Assembly: GCA_964569295.1 (NCBI GenBank)
Contig: CAZMVU010000029.1
Coordinates: 1 to 33,161, forward strand
Direction: 5' to 3'
DNA length: 33,161 nt
From: CAZMVU01 sp964569295
Lineage (GTDB): Bacteria; Hydrogenedentota; Hydrogenedentia; Hydrogenedentales; JAGMZX01
Shown: piece by piece, positions 25,064-32,852 of the stretch
Position numbering within the stretch: the first letter of the stretch is position 1
How the letters are laid out: the number at the start of each line of letters is the position of its first letter
Notes under the pieces: model-generated
The model's input: the letters and a program-made list of their open reading frames with translations, nothing else
Told to the model about the DNA's origin: nothing
Databases searched by the model: none
Made by a program: the position numbers and the translations under genes

Positions 25064-26374
25064 TCAGGCGAGTTGCGGCACCTCGAAGCCTTCGCGGTAA
25101 TCGCGCTTGAGCAGCTTGTTCGCTTCCGCATCGTCGCCAAAGGTTTCGCTTTGCGGGTCGAAGGTGAGCGTGCGGCCAAGGCGGTACGCGACGTTGCCGA
25201 GGTGGCAATGCACGCACGCGATGTGGCCCGGCAGCACCGGCGCCGTCACGTCTTCGGCCTTGCGGGACTTGCAGGCCTTGAAGAAATGGGCGAACTTGGA
25301 CATGCCTTCCGGCTTTTCTTCCGCGACCTCAATGGGCTCATCCTTGTAGTCGAAGAAGCCCTTGCCACGCACCCAGTAGCCCTCGGTCCCGAAGGCGCTG
25401 TTCGTGCAGGCGCCGGCATCGGCCTCCTTGAAGGAGCCCAGGTTACGCACCTCGCAAGTCATCATCGTGCCGTCGTCGTAGGTAAAGTGCGTGGCCTGGG
25501 TGTTCGGGGTTTCGCCGTCGTCGTCCCAGGCATAGCGTCCGCCGGTGGAGGACACCTTCACGGGCAGGCGGTCGCCATGAGCCCACGCCGCCACATCCAC
25601 CTCGTGCACGCCCTGGTTCCCGATTTCACCGTTGCCCCACTCCCAGAACCAATGCCAGTTGTAATGCACGAAAAGCCCGCTCTTGCGGCGGGCGTCCTTA
25701 TTGATGAGGAAGGGTTGGTCCTGGGCCGGCCCCTGCCACAGGGGATAGTTCAGGAACTCCGGCGGCTCTTCCGGTGCGCCATGGCCGATGGCGTAGCGGT
25801 TGCCGTTCTTGTAGACCACGCCACGGCTGTGCACGATCTTGCCGATAAAACCGTCGTGCAGCAGCTTCATGTCACGGATCATGGTGTTGTTCGAGCGCTG
25901 CTGGGTGCCGTGCATGACGATGCGGCCGTGTTTCTCCGCCGCCGCCACGAGCTGACGCCCTTCCCATATGTTGTGGGAAAGCGGCTTCTCGACGTAAACG
26001 TCCTTGCCGGCCTGGCAGGCCCAGATGGCCGCCAGCGCGTGCCAGTGGTTCGGCGTCGCGATGGAAACCGCATCGATATCGTCGTCCGCCATGACGTCCT
26101 GCATGTCTTCATAGAGCTTCGGGGCCTTGCCCGTTTCACGTTCGAGCCGGCGCCCGCCGAACTTGCGCACGCGCTCGTCCACATCGCACAGGGCCACGAT
26201 CTCGCCCCCCTGCTCGAGAATGTCGCGGATATGGCTCTGGCCCTGGCCATGGAAGCCGATGGTGCACATGCGGATGCGCTCGTTCGCGCCGAACACGGCG
26301 CCTTGAGCCTTCATGCCGGCCACGGTCACGGCCGCGGCGGAAGCGCCCAGGAAATTTCTGCGTGTAATCTTCAT
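25064..26374 (-). CDS. Tat-exported Gfo/Idh/MocA-family oxidoreductase
   Basis: 436 residues from ATG 26374 (AAGGAGA about 8 nt upstream). It begins with a twin-arginine signal MKITRRNFLGASAAAVTVAG, so it is folded with its NAD(P) in the cytoplasm and exported. The Rossmann start CTIGFHGQGQSHIRD (about 37-51) is a Gly-rich loop in which the first usual Gly-x-Gly reads Gly-Phe-His-Gly-Gln-Gly. VSIATPNHWHA (about 103-113) and VYVEKPLSHN, with the catalytic Lys130, follow; then the C-terminal domain with FVHYNWHWFWEWGNGEIGNQ, GVHEVDVAAWAHG. Such Tat-linked enzymes are abundant in PVC bacteria and mostly act on sugars or polyols; the substrate is unknown. Single gene, own terminator. Confidence 0.93.
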   Translation of the reverse strand: MKITRRNFLGASAAAVTVAGMKAQGAVFGANERIRMCTIGFHGQGQSHIRDILEQGGEIVALCDVDERVRKFGGRRLERETGKAPKLYEDMQDVMADDDIDAVSIATPNHWHALAAIWACQAGKDVYVEKPLSHNIWEGRQLVAAAEKHGRIVMHGTQQRSNNTMIRDMKLLHDGFIGKIVHSRGVVYKNGNRYAIGHGAPEEPPEFLNYPLWQGPAQDQPFLINKDARRKSGLFVHYNWHWFWEWGNGEIGNQGVHEVDVAAWAHGDRLPVKVSSTGGRYAWDDDGETPNTQATHFTYDDGTMMTCEVRNLGSFKEADAGACTNSAFGTEGYWVRGKGFFDYKDEPIEVAEEKPEGMSKFAHFFKACKSRKAEDVTAPVLPGHIACVHCHLGNVAYRLGRTLTFDPQSETFGDDAEANKLLKRDYREGFEVPQLA

Positions 26375-26715
26375 AACGGAGTCTCCTTGGATGAAATGAA
26401 GCATGCGGCTATACCGATTACTTCTTGGACCAATTCTCGAAAAGGCAGGTTTCCATTGTGAAGAATAAGCGGCCGTTGTGCAAGCGGGCGCGCCGCCTCG
26501 AAAAATGGCGCCCCGCTTTAAGGAGCCGGGGCGGGGTGTGGGTGGTAAGTGACGTGCATCCAAGGTGAATCAGAATACGCAACCCTGGAGCGCGCACGCC
26601 CAACAAGCACACAATGCGGGCGCCTGGGCTGTGTTTCGGTGTGTAGGTGCGGGTGCCTGCCCGTGCGCGCGGTCCCTTGCTTTCCCGCCACACACTGGCG
26701 TACCGTATGCGGCCC
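26375..26715. other. Divergent intergenic region with one hairpin
   Basis: Separates the oxidoreductase (-) from the MFS gene (+), so both promoters should be here, but no convincing -35/-10 pair was found for either. An imperfect hairpin at 26510-26532 (GCCCCG with CGGGGC, plus a bulged extension) lies between two divergent starts and is therefore not a terminator. Confidence 0.4.
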
Positions 26716-27924
26716 ATGAGCAGTAAGGTTCTCGAGCCCAAAGCCCGGTTGGTACTGATTCTGAACGCCCTGTACATGACCGCGGACGCCCTGTGCTCGG
26801 TGTTTGTGGCGGTGTACCTGTGGAAAAGCGGCCAGCGCTTCGAGGTCGTGTGTTACCACTACCTCGCCATTTTCGCCGTGACCCCGGTCGTGTTTCTCTT
26901 CGCTGGCTGGTATTCGCAGGCCCGCGACCGGGTGCATATGTACCGGCTCGGCCTGTTCTTTCACGCGGTCTACTACGCGGCCATCCTCTTGCTGCAAGAA
27001 CGCAGCGTGGTCTATGCGGCGCCGCTGGGCGCGCTGCTCGGGATGACCTGGGGCTTTTTCTGGGCGGGCAACAACGTCTTCCACTACGACGCCACGAACG
27101 CCGACAACCGCGAGTACTATTTCGGCTGGTTGACGGCGGTATCCAGCACGGCCCGGCTCGTGGCGCCGGCCATCGCCGGGTTGCTCATCCAATACCTGCC
27201 CGACAACCGTGCCGGCTACCATGTCATCTTCTTTCTCGCCCTCTGCATCTTTTTGGCGGCCATCGTGCTGAGCTGGTGGATGCCCCATGATCGCACGCGC
27301 CGGCCTTTCCGCATCAAGCGCGCGCTGTTTCCGGGCCCTGAGCAGCACGATTGGCGCCTCATCATGGCCGCGGCGCTCGCGCTGGCCGGCGCCTTCCAGC
27401 TTTTTCATGTGCTGCTCGGGCTCATTATGTTCATGGAAACCAGCCGCGAAGGGGATGTGGGCCTGTTCGCCAGCGGCCAGGCACTGGTGACCATTGCCGT
27501 GGCCTATATCGCCGGGCGGCTTATCGTGCCGCGCAACCGGAAAAGAGCCATGTTCCTGGGCAGCATGGCCCTGCTCGCCGGCGGCGTGCTCACCTTCATC
27601 CAAATCAACCTGTACACGCTCATCGCCTTCGGTTTTCTCCGCTCCGTGGCCACGCCCCTGTTTCAGATTCCCCACTTGAGCGCCCGCTTCCAGGTGATCG
27701 ACCAATCCGTCGAAACCCCCACCCAGCGCATCGAATACATTGCGGCGTGGGAGGTGCCGCTCGCCATCGGCCGCCTGGTCATGATGGGGCTGCTCGTCGC
27801 GCTTTATCTGCTTATCGGCGAGTGGGGTCTGCGGATAACCCTGCTCCTGCTCTGCGTGAACCGCTTCCTCGCCTACCTCCTCGTCGCGCGCACCTCGGTC
27901 GTGCGCGAGCACGACGCGCCATAG
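26716..27924 (+). CDS. MFS transporter, YQGE-like
   Basis: 402 residues from ATG 26716; ATG 26707 (three residues longer) is equally possible, because neither has a clear ribosome site. About 12 hydrophobic spans, for example LVLILNALYMTADALCSVFV, LLGMTWGFFWAGNNVF, FHLL-like LFHVLLGLIMFMETSREGD, and LLVALYLLIGEWGL. The loop AGWYSQARDRVHMYRLG after span 2 carries the Asp-Arg and Gly of MFS motif A. Sequence style (MTWGFFWAGNNVFHYD and NREYYFGW) is that of the YQGE family, whose substrate is unknown. It converges on the bshA-like gene; the 60-nt gap shows no clear terminator. Confidence 0.85.
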   Translation: MSSKVLEPKARLVLILNALYMTADALCSVFVAVYLWKSGQRFEVVCYHYLAIFAVTPVVFLFAGWYSQARDRVHMYRLGLFFHAVYYAAILLLQERSVVYAAPLGALLGMTWGFFWAGNNVFHYDATNADNREYYFGWLTAVSSTARLVAPAIAGLLIQYLPDNRAGYHVIFFLALCIFLAAIVLSWWMPHDRTRRPFRIKRALFPGPEQHDWRLIMAAALALAGAFQLFHVLLGLIMFMETSREGDVGLFASGQALVTIAVAYIAGRLIVPRNRKRAMFLGSMALLAGGVLTFIQINLYTLIAFGFLRSVATPLFQIPHLSARFQVIDQSVETPTQRIEYIAAWEVPLAIGRLVMMGLLVALYLLIGEWGLRITLLLLCVNRFLAYLLVARTSVVREHDAP

Positions 27925-27984
27925 CGCTGCACCACGGCGCACGCCACCTCTGTGCACCCAGCATCCCAAGCACACGGCAAGGGT

Positions 27985-29127
27985 CTAACCCGCCCCGCCG
28001 CCCTCGCACCGGCTGGCAAGTACCTTCTCGTACAACGCCTCATACTGGGCCACAATGGTGTTACGGCTAAAGCGGGTGAGCGCCCGCTCGCGGCCGCGTT
28101 CGCCCATGGCCTTGGCCGCTTCGGGGTTCGTGAGCACCTCGATGGCCCGCACGGCCATGGCGTCCGTATCGCCCACTTCGCACAGGTAGCCCGTCACGCC
28201 GTCTTCGACCACCTCGGTGATGCCGCCGCTCGCCGTCGCCAGCACGGGCACGCGGCAGGCCATGGCCTCGAGCGGCACCAACCCGAAGCTCTCGTGCTCG
28301 CTCGGTTGGAAGACGAGGTCGGCGCAGGGGAGGATTTCCTCGATGTTCTCGTGGTTGCCGAGGAAGCGGATGCGATCGGCCACGCCGAGTTGTTTCGCCA
28401 CGCTCATCGCCGCCATACGCTCGGGTCCCTCGCCCACCATGACAAGGCGCGCCGGCACCTTCTCGAGCACTTTCTTGAACACGCGCACCACGTCAGTGAC
28501 ACGTTTTACAGGGCGAAAGTTAGACACGTGCATGATGATGTATTCTTTATCATGCGCAAACTGGCAGCGTTTCACGTGATAGCCGGTAAACTTGCGCGGG
28601 TCAAGAAAGTTATAGACAGTATGCACCGCCCGCTCGAGGTTGAACTCGCGCCGTGTCTCCGCGCTCAGCCATTCAGACACAGCGGTCACGGCGTCGCTCT
28701 TTTGCATGGTGTAGCGCGTGAGCCGGTAGAAGGAGGGGTCGCTGCCGACCAGCGTGATATCCGTGCCGTGCAGTGTCGTCATAATGGCAAACTGTTTTTC
28801 CGGCGCCATCATCTCGCGCGCGAAGATGGCCGCCGCCGCATTGGGTATGGCGTAGTGCGCATGCCACAACTCGATTCCGTTTTCCTCGGCCACCTCGCAA
28901 ATCTTCGCCGCGAGCGCCAGCGAGTACGGCGGCATGCGAAACAACGGGTACGACACCATGTCCACGAAATGGCTCTGTATGTTTTCGTAGTAGTGGCGCA
29001 AACGGAAAGGCGGTTCACTCGTGACAAAGTGCACGCTGTGCCCGCGTTCCGCCAGTGCAATACCCAGCTCCGTGGCCAGCACGCCGCTACCGCCCGCCGA
29101 GGGGTGGCATGTAATTCCAATCTTCAT
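27985..29127 (-). CDS. bshA: GT4 glycosyltransferase, BshA-like (N-acetyl-alpha-D-glucosaminyl L-malate synthase)
   Basis: 380 residues from ATG 29127 (AGGAG 8 nt upstream). BshA joins GlcNAc from UDP-GlcNAc to L-malate, the first step of bacillithiol synthesis. The match is strong through the N-terminus: MKIGITCHPSAGGSGVLATE, then LGIALAERGHSVHFVTSEPP, then SYPLFRMPPYSLALA and LWHAHYAIPNAAAA, with YIIMHVSNFRPVKRV and GEGPERMAAMSVAKQLGVAD later. The retaining-GT4 donor motif appears as QPSEHESFGLVPLEAMACRVP. Length and motifs fit BshA, but other GT4 enzymes are close; no bshB or bshC lies in the window. UDP-GlcNAc could be supplied by the UAP1-like enzyme at 10801. Confidence 0.8.
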   Translation of the reverse strand: MKIGITCHPSAGGSGVLATELGIALAERGHSVHFVTSEPPFRLRHYYENIQSHFVDMVSYPLFRMPPYSLALAAKICEVAEENGIELWHAHYAIPNAAAAIFAREMMAPEKQFAIMTTLHGTDITLVGSDPSFYRLTRYTMQKSDAVTAVSEWLSAETRREFNLERAVHTVYNFLDPRKFTGYHVKRCQFAHDKEYIIMHVSNFRPVKRVTDVVRVFKKVLEKVPARLVMVGEGPERMAAMSVAKQLGVADRIRFLGNHENIEEILPCADLVFQPSEHESFGLVPLEAMACRVPVLATASGGITEVVEDGVTGYLCEVGDTDAMAVRAIEVLTNPEAAKAMGERGRERALTRFSRNTIVAQYEALYEKVLASRCEGGGAG

Positions 29128-29383
29128 GTTGGCTCCTGCGTGTTCGTGCCTAACGCACCTGGGCACGCTCTCGATTTCATGAAACCGCGCCGGGTTTCAA
29201 AGAATATCAACGTTGTTACTGCCGGTGTCCGGGCAATTCCTTCAAACAGCGCGCTTGCCAAGCCTCACGTGCTTCCACCGCTACTTGCGCACCTGCATCA
29301 CCTCAAGCCGAAGGCGCGGGAACCCGTTTACACCTGGCGCATAGGTCGCTTCCTTTGCTTCTTGCACGCCTTATAGTAGCCAC

Positions 29384-29570
29384 GTTGGTTATACACGGCC
29401 GGCGGAACGGGACCCCGCAGGGATTGTCCCGATCCGCCCGCCGGATGTGGATAACCAACCGGCGCACTTGGCATGATTATGGGCCAAGTCCCAAACAAGA
29501 TTTGGGCGACGGCGGCAGGACCATTGCGCCTAGCCGCACAAGAAAGCCACTTGCAGACTGTCCGCCGCCG
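29384..29570 (+). ncRNA. Four consecutive hairpins: candidate structured RNA or palindromic element
   Basis: No coding sequence explains this stretch. Hairpin A: GTTGGTTAT (29384-29392) with ATAACCAAC (29451-29459); inside CCGGCGG (29399-29405) with CCGCCGG (29438-29444), and GGGAC (29409-29413) with GTCCC (29426-29430), and a CCC/GGG tip. Hairpin B: ACTTGGC (29466-29472) with GCCAAGT (29483-29489). Hairpin C: CCCAAA (29490-29495) with TTTGGG (29501-29506). Hairpin D: CGGCGGC-A-GGAC (29510-29521) with GTCCGCCGCCG (29560-29570), one bulged A. No known RNA family or attC site matched. Strand is not determined; plus is shown as a guess. Confidence 0.4.
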
Positions 29571-29675
29571 CATCCCGGTGCAGTCACGATTCAATGCCAC
29601 GCTTCGGGCGCCCTTCTACACGGCATGACGAAAACGGGAATCTGCCGCCCAAACGCGAAACAACGGAGATTCATT

Positions 29676-29864
29676 ATGCGCAAGAAGAAGGCAGACAAGC
29701 AAGGGGATGGTTCCATCTGTACCCTTCGGGCGCAAAGAAAAGCAGCCAATATCACATCCGCACCTCCCTTGGCAGACCGGCGCACCAAGCGATTGCGGGA
29801 TCAACCTGCTTGCGTCCAATGGATATCCCGTTGGTCGTCCCCAACCGCCTTCTTGAGGGCGTAG
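29676..29864 (+). CDS. Possible small basic ORF, weak
   Basis: 62 residues starting MRKKKADKQGDGSICTLRAQ with ACGGAGA 5 nt upstream of the ATG. No homology is recognised; composition after residue 20 looks like untranslated GC-rich DNA. It lies between the hairpin region and the protease promoter. Listed only because of the good ribosome site; it may well not be expressed. Confidence 0.2.
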   Translation: MRKKKADKQGDGSICTLRAQRKAANITSAPPLADRRTKRLRDQPACVQWISRWSSPTAFLRA

Positions 29865-29988
29865 GTGACGTTTCGGATCGCGGGGACGCTCGCCCGCCCT
29901 GTAGACCAGAACCCGTCCTTTCTTTCGGGCCAATGACACGAGGTGAGGGTATGCCGCGTTACCCGGCTGTCATGCGCCACCGCACACG

Positions 29989-29998
29989 CAGTATACTG
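29989..29998 (+). promoter_or_regulatory. -10 element/palindrome of the protease-rimK-acylase operon
   Basis: TATACT (29992-29997) sits inside the exact 10-bp palindrome CAGTATACTG. The upstream -35 is poor. Transcription from near 30004 would put the TTG start at 30038 about 34 nt downstream, in agreement with the start chosen there. Confidence 0.4.
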
Positions 29999-30037
29999 TG
30001 CCCACGGCCAGGCACCCGGCCGCAGGAGCCCATCCAC

Positions 30038-30556
30038 TTGAAGCATGATCCGCAAAACAAACCAACCAGGAACCCACACCATGAGGACCACCCGCTGCAT
30101 GGAAAGACCGTGATCGGGTGGTCCGAGTACGTACAGTTTCCCGCGTGGGGGATCGATGATATTCAGGCGAAGGTGGACACGGGTGCGCGCACAAGTGCGT
30201 TGCACGTCGAGGATATCGAGTCGACGCCAGATGGCCGGGTTCGCTTCCATGTCATGGTGGGGCGGCGGCCGCCGTTTCGCCGGGTACTGGTAACCGCGCC
30301 CGTAGTGCGCTATGCCCGCGTGCGTTCGAGTTCCGGTCACTTCACGATGCGCTTTTTCGTGCGCACGCAGGTACGCATCGGCCCGGTGGTCAAGGCGATT
30401 GACATCTCGCTGGTGTCGCGGGAAAAGATGGTGTACCGCATGTTGCTGGGTCGCGGCGCGCTCGCGAAGGACTTTCTGGTCGATGTAAACCGGCGGCGTG
30501 TGCTCGGCGGCGCCACGGGCCCCACAAAGAAGAAGAAACATCCAACAGAACGGTAA
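30038..30556 (+). CDS. RimK-associated retropepsin-like protease (ATP-dependent zinc protease family, PF05618)
   Basis: 172 residues from TTG 30038, chosen for the AGGAG at 30024-30028, 9 nt upstream; GTG 30110, right at the family's usual start (VIGWSEYVQFPAWGID), is the alternative, giving 148 residues. The fold is retropepsin-like with the aspartyl motif AKVDTGARTSALH, Asp47. Proteins of this type sit beside rimK in many bacteria (RimB in Pseudomonas removes RimK-added glutamates). Visible strands are VDDIQ-like repeats and LVSREKMVYRMLLGR near residue 130. A basic Lys-rich tail ends the protein. It is 8 nt upstream of rimK, so is cotranscribed. The longer open frame upstream to 29594 lacks any match and is not coding. 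Confidence 0.87.
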   Translation: MKHDPQNKPTRNPHHEDHPLHGKTVIGWSEYVQFPAWGIDDIQAKVDTGARTSALHVEDIESTPDGRVRFHVMVGRRPPFRRVLVTAPVVRYARVRSSSGHFTMRFFVRTQVRIGPVVKAIDISLVSREKMVYRMLLGRGALAKDFLVDVNRRRVLGGATGPTKKKKHPTER

Positions 30557-30564
30557 CAGCGCCT

Positions 30565-31755
30565 ATGAAAATAGCCATTCTCAGCCGTATGCCACGCAGC
30601 TATTCAACCCGCCGCCTGCGCGAGGCAGCCATACAGCGTGGGCACCAGGCCTCGGTCATGGACACCCTCAAGTTCTCGATCATGCTCGAACAGGGGGAAC
30701 CCGAGCTCTTTTATCGGCACCGGAAACTCCCCGCCATCGATGCCGTCATTCCGCGAATCGGGGCGGCAATCACCTTCTTCGGGCTCAGCCTGGTACGCCA
30801 GTTCGAGCAGATGGGTATCCATGTGGCGAACGATTCGCTCGGTATCGCCCGGTCGCGCGACAAGCTGCGCGCCATCCAGATGTTCAGCCGCTACGACCTG
30901 GGCATTCCGCCGACGGTCTTCGTGCGCGACCACGACGAGATTCTCCCCGCCATTCGCCGCGTGGGCGGCGTGCCGGTGATCATCAAGTTGCTCGAGGGCA
31001 CCCAGGGCGTCGGGGTCATCCTCGCGGAAACGGAGAAGGTGGCCGAGGCTATTGTACAGACACTGCAAAGCGCAAAGCAGAATGTGCTCATTCAGAAATT
31101 CGTGAAGGAGAGCCAGGGCGAGGACGTGCGGGCGCTGGTCGTTGGCGACCGCGTGGTGGCCGCGATGCGCCGGCGGGCGCAGGCGGGCGAATTCCGCAGC
31201 AACGTACACCGGGGCGGCAGCGTCGAGAACGCGCAACTCGAACCCGAATTCGAGCGTACCGCCATTCGCGCGGCGCAGATCATGGGGCTGCGTGTGGCGG
31301 GCGTCGACATGCTGCATGCTTCCGGTGGCCCCCAGCTCATGGAGGTGAATTCGTCGCCCGGGCTCGAGGGCATCGAACGCGCCACGAAGGTCGATGTGGC
31401 CGGCGCGATCATCGAGGATATCGAGCGCGAGGTATTGTTCCCCGAAGTGGACCTCAAGCAACGGCTTCGCCTCACCGGCGGCTATGGCATCGCCGAGTTT
31501 CCCGTACACAACATGCCCGAGCTCGAGGGTAAACCGCTGCGCGACACGCCGCTGTCGGGACGTAATATCTACGCCATGAGCATCACGCGCAGCGACAGCG
31601 TGATCCCGAACCCGAAGGCGGATGACATTATCCAGACGGGCGACGTGCTCCTGTGCTATGGCGACCTGCACGAGCTGCGCAGCATGATGCCGCCCAATCC
31701 GCCACGCCGCAAGAAACGCAAAAAGCACAAGAAGAACGCAGGCGGCACATCGTGA
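30565..31755 (+). CDS. rimK: RimK ATP-grasp glutamate ligase with C-terminal RCK_C (TrkA-C-like) domain
   Basis: 396 residues; ordinary RimK is about 300. RimK adds glutamates to ribosomal protein S6 or to other targets. Residues 1-295 are ATP-grasp: AVIPRIGAAITFFGLSLVRQ, AIQMFSRYDLGIPPTVF, PVIIKLLEGTQGVGVIL, ALVVGDRVVAAMRRRAQAGE with FRSNVHRGG, and LMEVNSSPGLEGIE. Residues about 299-376 look like a TrkA-C/RCK_C domain (YGIAEFPVHNMPELEGKPLR, TGDVLLCYGDLHEL), which in K+ channels binds nucleotides or ions. A Lys/Arg tail follows. It is the middle gene of a cassette, with 8 nt before it and a 4-nt overlap (GTGA) with the acylase after it. Confidence 0.92.
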   Translation: MKIAILSRMPRSYSTRRLREAAIQRGHQASVMDTLKFSIMLEQGEPELFYRHRKLPAIDAVIPRIGAAITFFGLSLVRQFEQMGIHVANDSLGIARSRDKLRAIQMFSRYDLGIPPTVFVRDHDEILPAIRRVGGVPVIIKLLEGTQGVGVILAETEKVAEAIVQTLQSAKQNVLIQKFVKESQGEDVRALVVGDRVVAAMRRRAQAGEFRSNVHRGGSVENAQLEPEFERTAIRAAQIMGLRVAGVDMLHASGGPQLMEVNSSPGLEGIERATKVDVAGAIIEDIEREVLFPEVDLKQRLRLTGGYGIAEFPVHNMPELEGKPLRDTPLSGRNIYAMSITRSDSVIPNPKADDIIQTGDVLLCYGDLHELRSMMPPNPPRRKKRKKHKKNAGGTS

Positions 31756-32852
31756 GCGCGCGGGACTCCTCGATGGCCAATTCGGCGCAACCGCCGCGCG
31801 AAGAGCCGCTGATCATCGCCGGAGAGGCTGTGCCCCTCGGCACTTCCCGGGAGATCCTGCTCCCCTTTGGCGAATCCTACATCGGCCACCCGGAAACCAT
31901 TCCCGTCTACGCATTGCGCGCACCCGAACCGGGACCGCGGGTGTTCATCGCCGGGGCGCTGCATGGCGACGAACTCAACGGCATGGGCATCGTGCGCGCG
32001 CTGCTGTACGGCCCGCCGCTCAACCTGCAAAAGGGCACCCTCATCCTCATGCCGGTGCTCAACATCCACGGCCTCGAGCGCCACTCCCGGTACATGCCTG
32101 ACCGGCGCGACCCGAACCGCTGTTTCCCAGGCTCGCCCACCGGCAGTCACACCAGCCGCTTCGCCTATGCCATCTACAACGAGGTGGTGCGCCAGTGCGA
32201 CTATGGGATCGACTTTCACAGCGCGGCCGTGCGCCGCACCAACTACCCGAACGTGCGCGGCTACCTGCGCGATCCGGGGACCCGCCGCCTGGCACGGATG
32301 TTCGGCTGTGAGCTCATCGTAAACACACGCGGCCCCTCGGGCTCGCTGCGGCGCGCCGCCGTGGGCGCGGGCGTGCCCAGCATCATCCTCGAGGCCGGCG
32401 AGGTCTGGAAGATCGAGCCCGGCGTGGTCGACATCGGCGTACGCGGCGTGCTCAACGTGCTCAAGGATCTGGACATGATCGCAGGCGAACCCGAGGAACC
32501 GGAGCTCCAGCTCACGATTTCAAAGACCACCTGGGTGCGCGCTGAGACCGGCGGCGTCCTCGGGTTTCACGCATCGCCCGGACAACTGGTGCGCGCCCAC
32601 GAAGCCGTCGCCACCATGTACAGCCTGTGGGGCTCCGAACAAACATCGCTCATCGCCCCGGTAAACGGTGTCGTGCTCGGCATGACCACTATGCCGGTGG
32701 TCACGGCCGGCGGTCCCGTCTACCACCTTGCCGTACTCAACAAGCGCCAGCTCGCCCAAGCCGAGCGCCTCCGGGAAAAACGGGCGGCAAACGACCCCTA
32801 TGCCCGGATCGAGGAAGATCTTGCAACGAACATCACGATTCAGGACGTTTAG
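31752..32852 (+). CDS. AstE/AspA-type zinc carboxypeptidase-like deacylase
   Basis: 366 residues from GTG 31752, which overlaps the rimK stop (GTGA); ATG 31773 is the alternative. Family members remove succinyl or acetyl groups from amino acids (succinylglutamate desuccinylase, aspartoacylase) with one zinc. Zinc ligands are in HGDELNG (His71, Glu74) and YGIDFHSA (His156); DRRDPNRCFPG is the substrate-loop signature, and SIILEAGEVW holds the likely catalytic Glu. Coupling to rimK suggests it acts on amide-linked acyl-amino acids or on glutamate-tailed products; the true substrate is unknown. AstE-like genes next to rimK and PF05618 genes are a recurrent marine bacterial arrangement. Confidence 0.9.
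   Translation: MSARDSSMANSAQPPREEPLIIAGEAVPLGTSREILLPFGESYIGHPETIPVYALRAPEPGPRVFIAGALHGDELNGMGIVRALLYGPPLNLQKGTLILMPVLNIHGLERHSRYMPDRRDPNRCFPGSPTGSHTSRFAYAIYNEVVRQCDYGIDFHSAAVRRTNYPNVRGYLRDPGTRRLARMFGCELIVNTRGPSGSLRRAAVGAGVPSIILEAGEVWKIEPGVVDIGVRGVLNVLKDLDMIAGEPEEPELQLTISKTTWVRAETGGVLGFHASPGQLVRAHEAVATMYSLWGSEQTSLIAPVNGVVLGMTTMPVVTAGGPVYHLAVLNKRQLAQAERLREKRAANDPYARIEEDLATNITIQDV

Noticed and set aside
26518..29376. Long frames antisense to the MFS gene (26518-27975, -) and to bshA (27952-29376, +)
   Set aside because: Both are shadows of genes with strong family motifs.
29384..29459. Integron attC site
   Set aside because: An attC site begins with an RYYYAAC and ends with GTTRRRY. Here the palindrome has the reverse arrangement (GTTGG at the start and CCAAC at the end), and there is no cassette or integrase.
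29594..30037. N-terminal extension of the protease frame to 29594
   Set aside because: The extended part has no family match and composition unlike coding DNA; a promoter and a ribosome site lie inside it.
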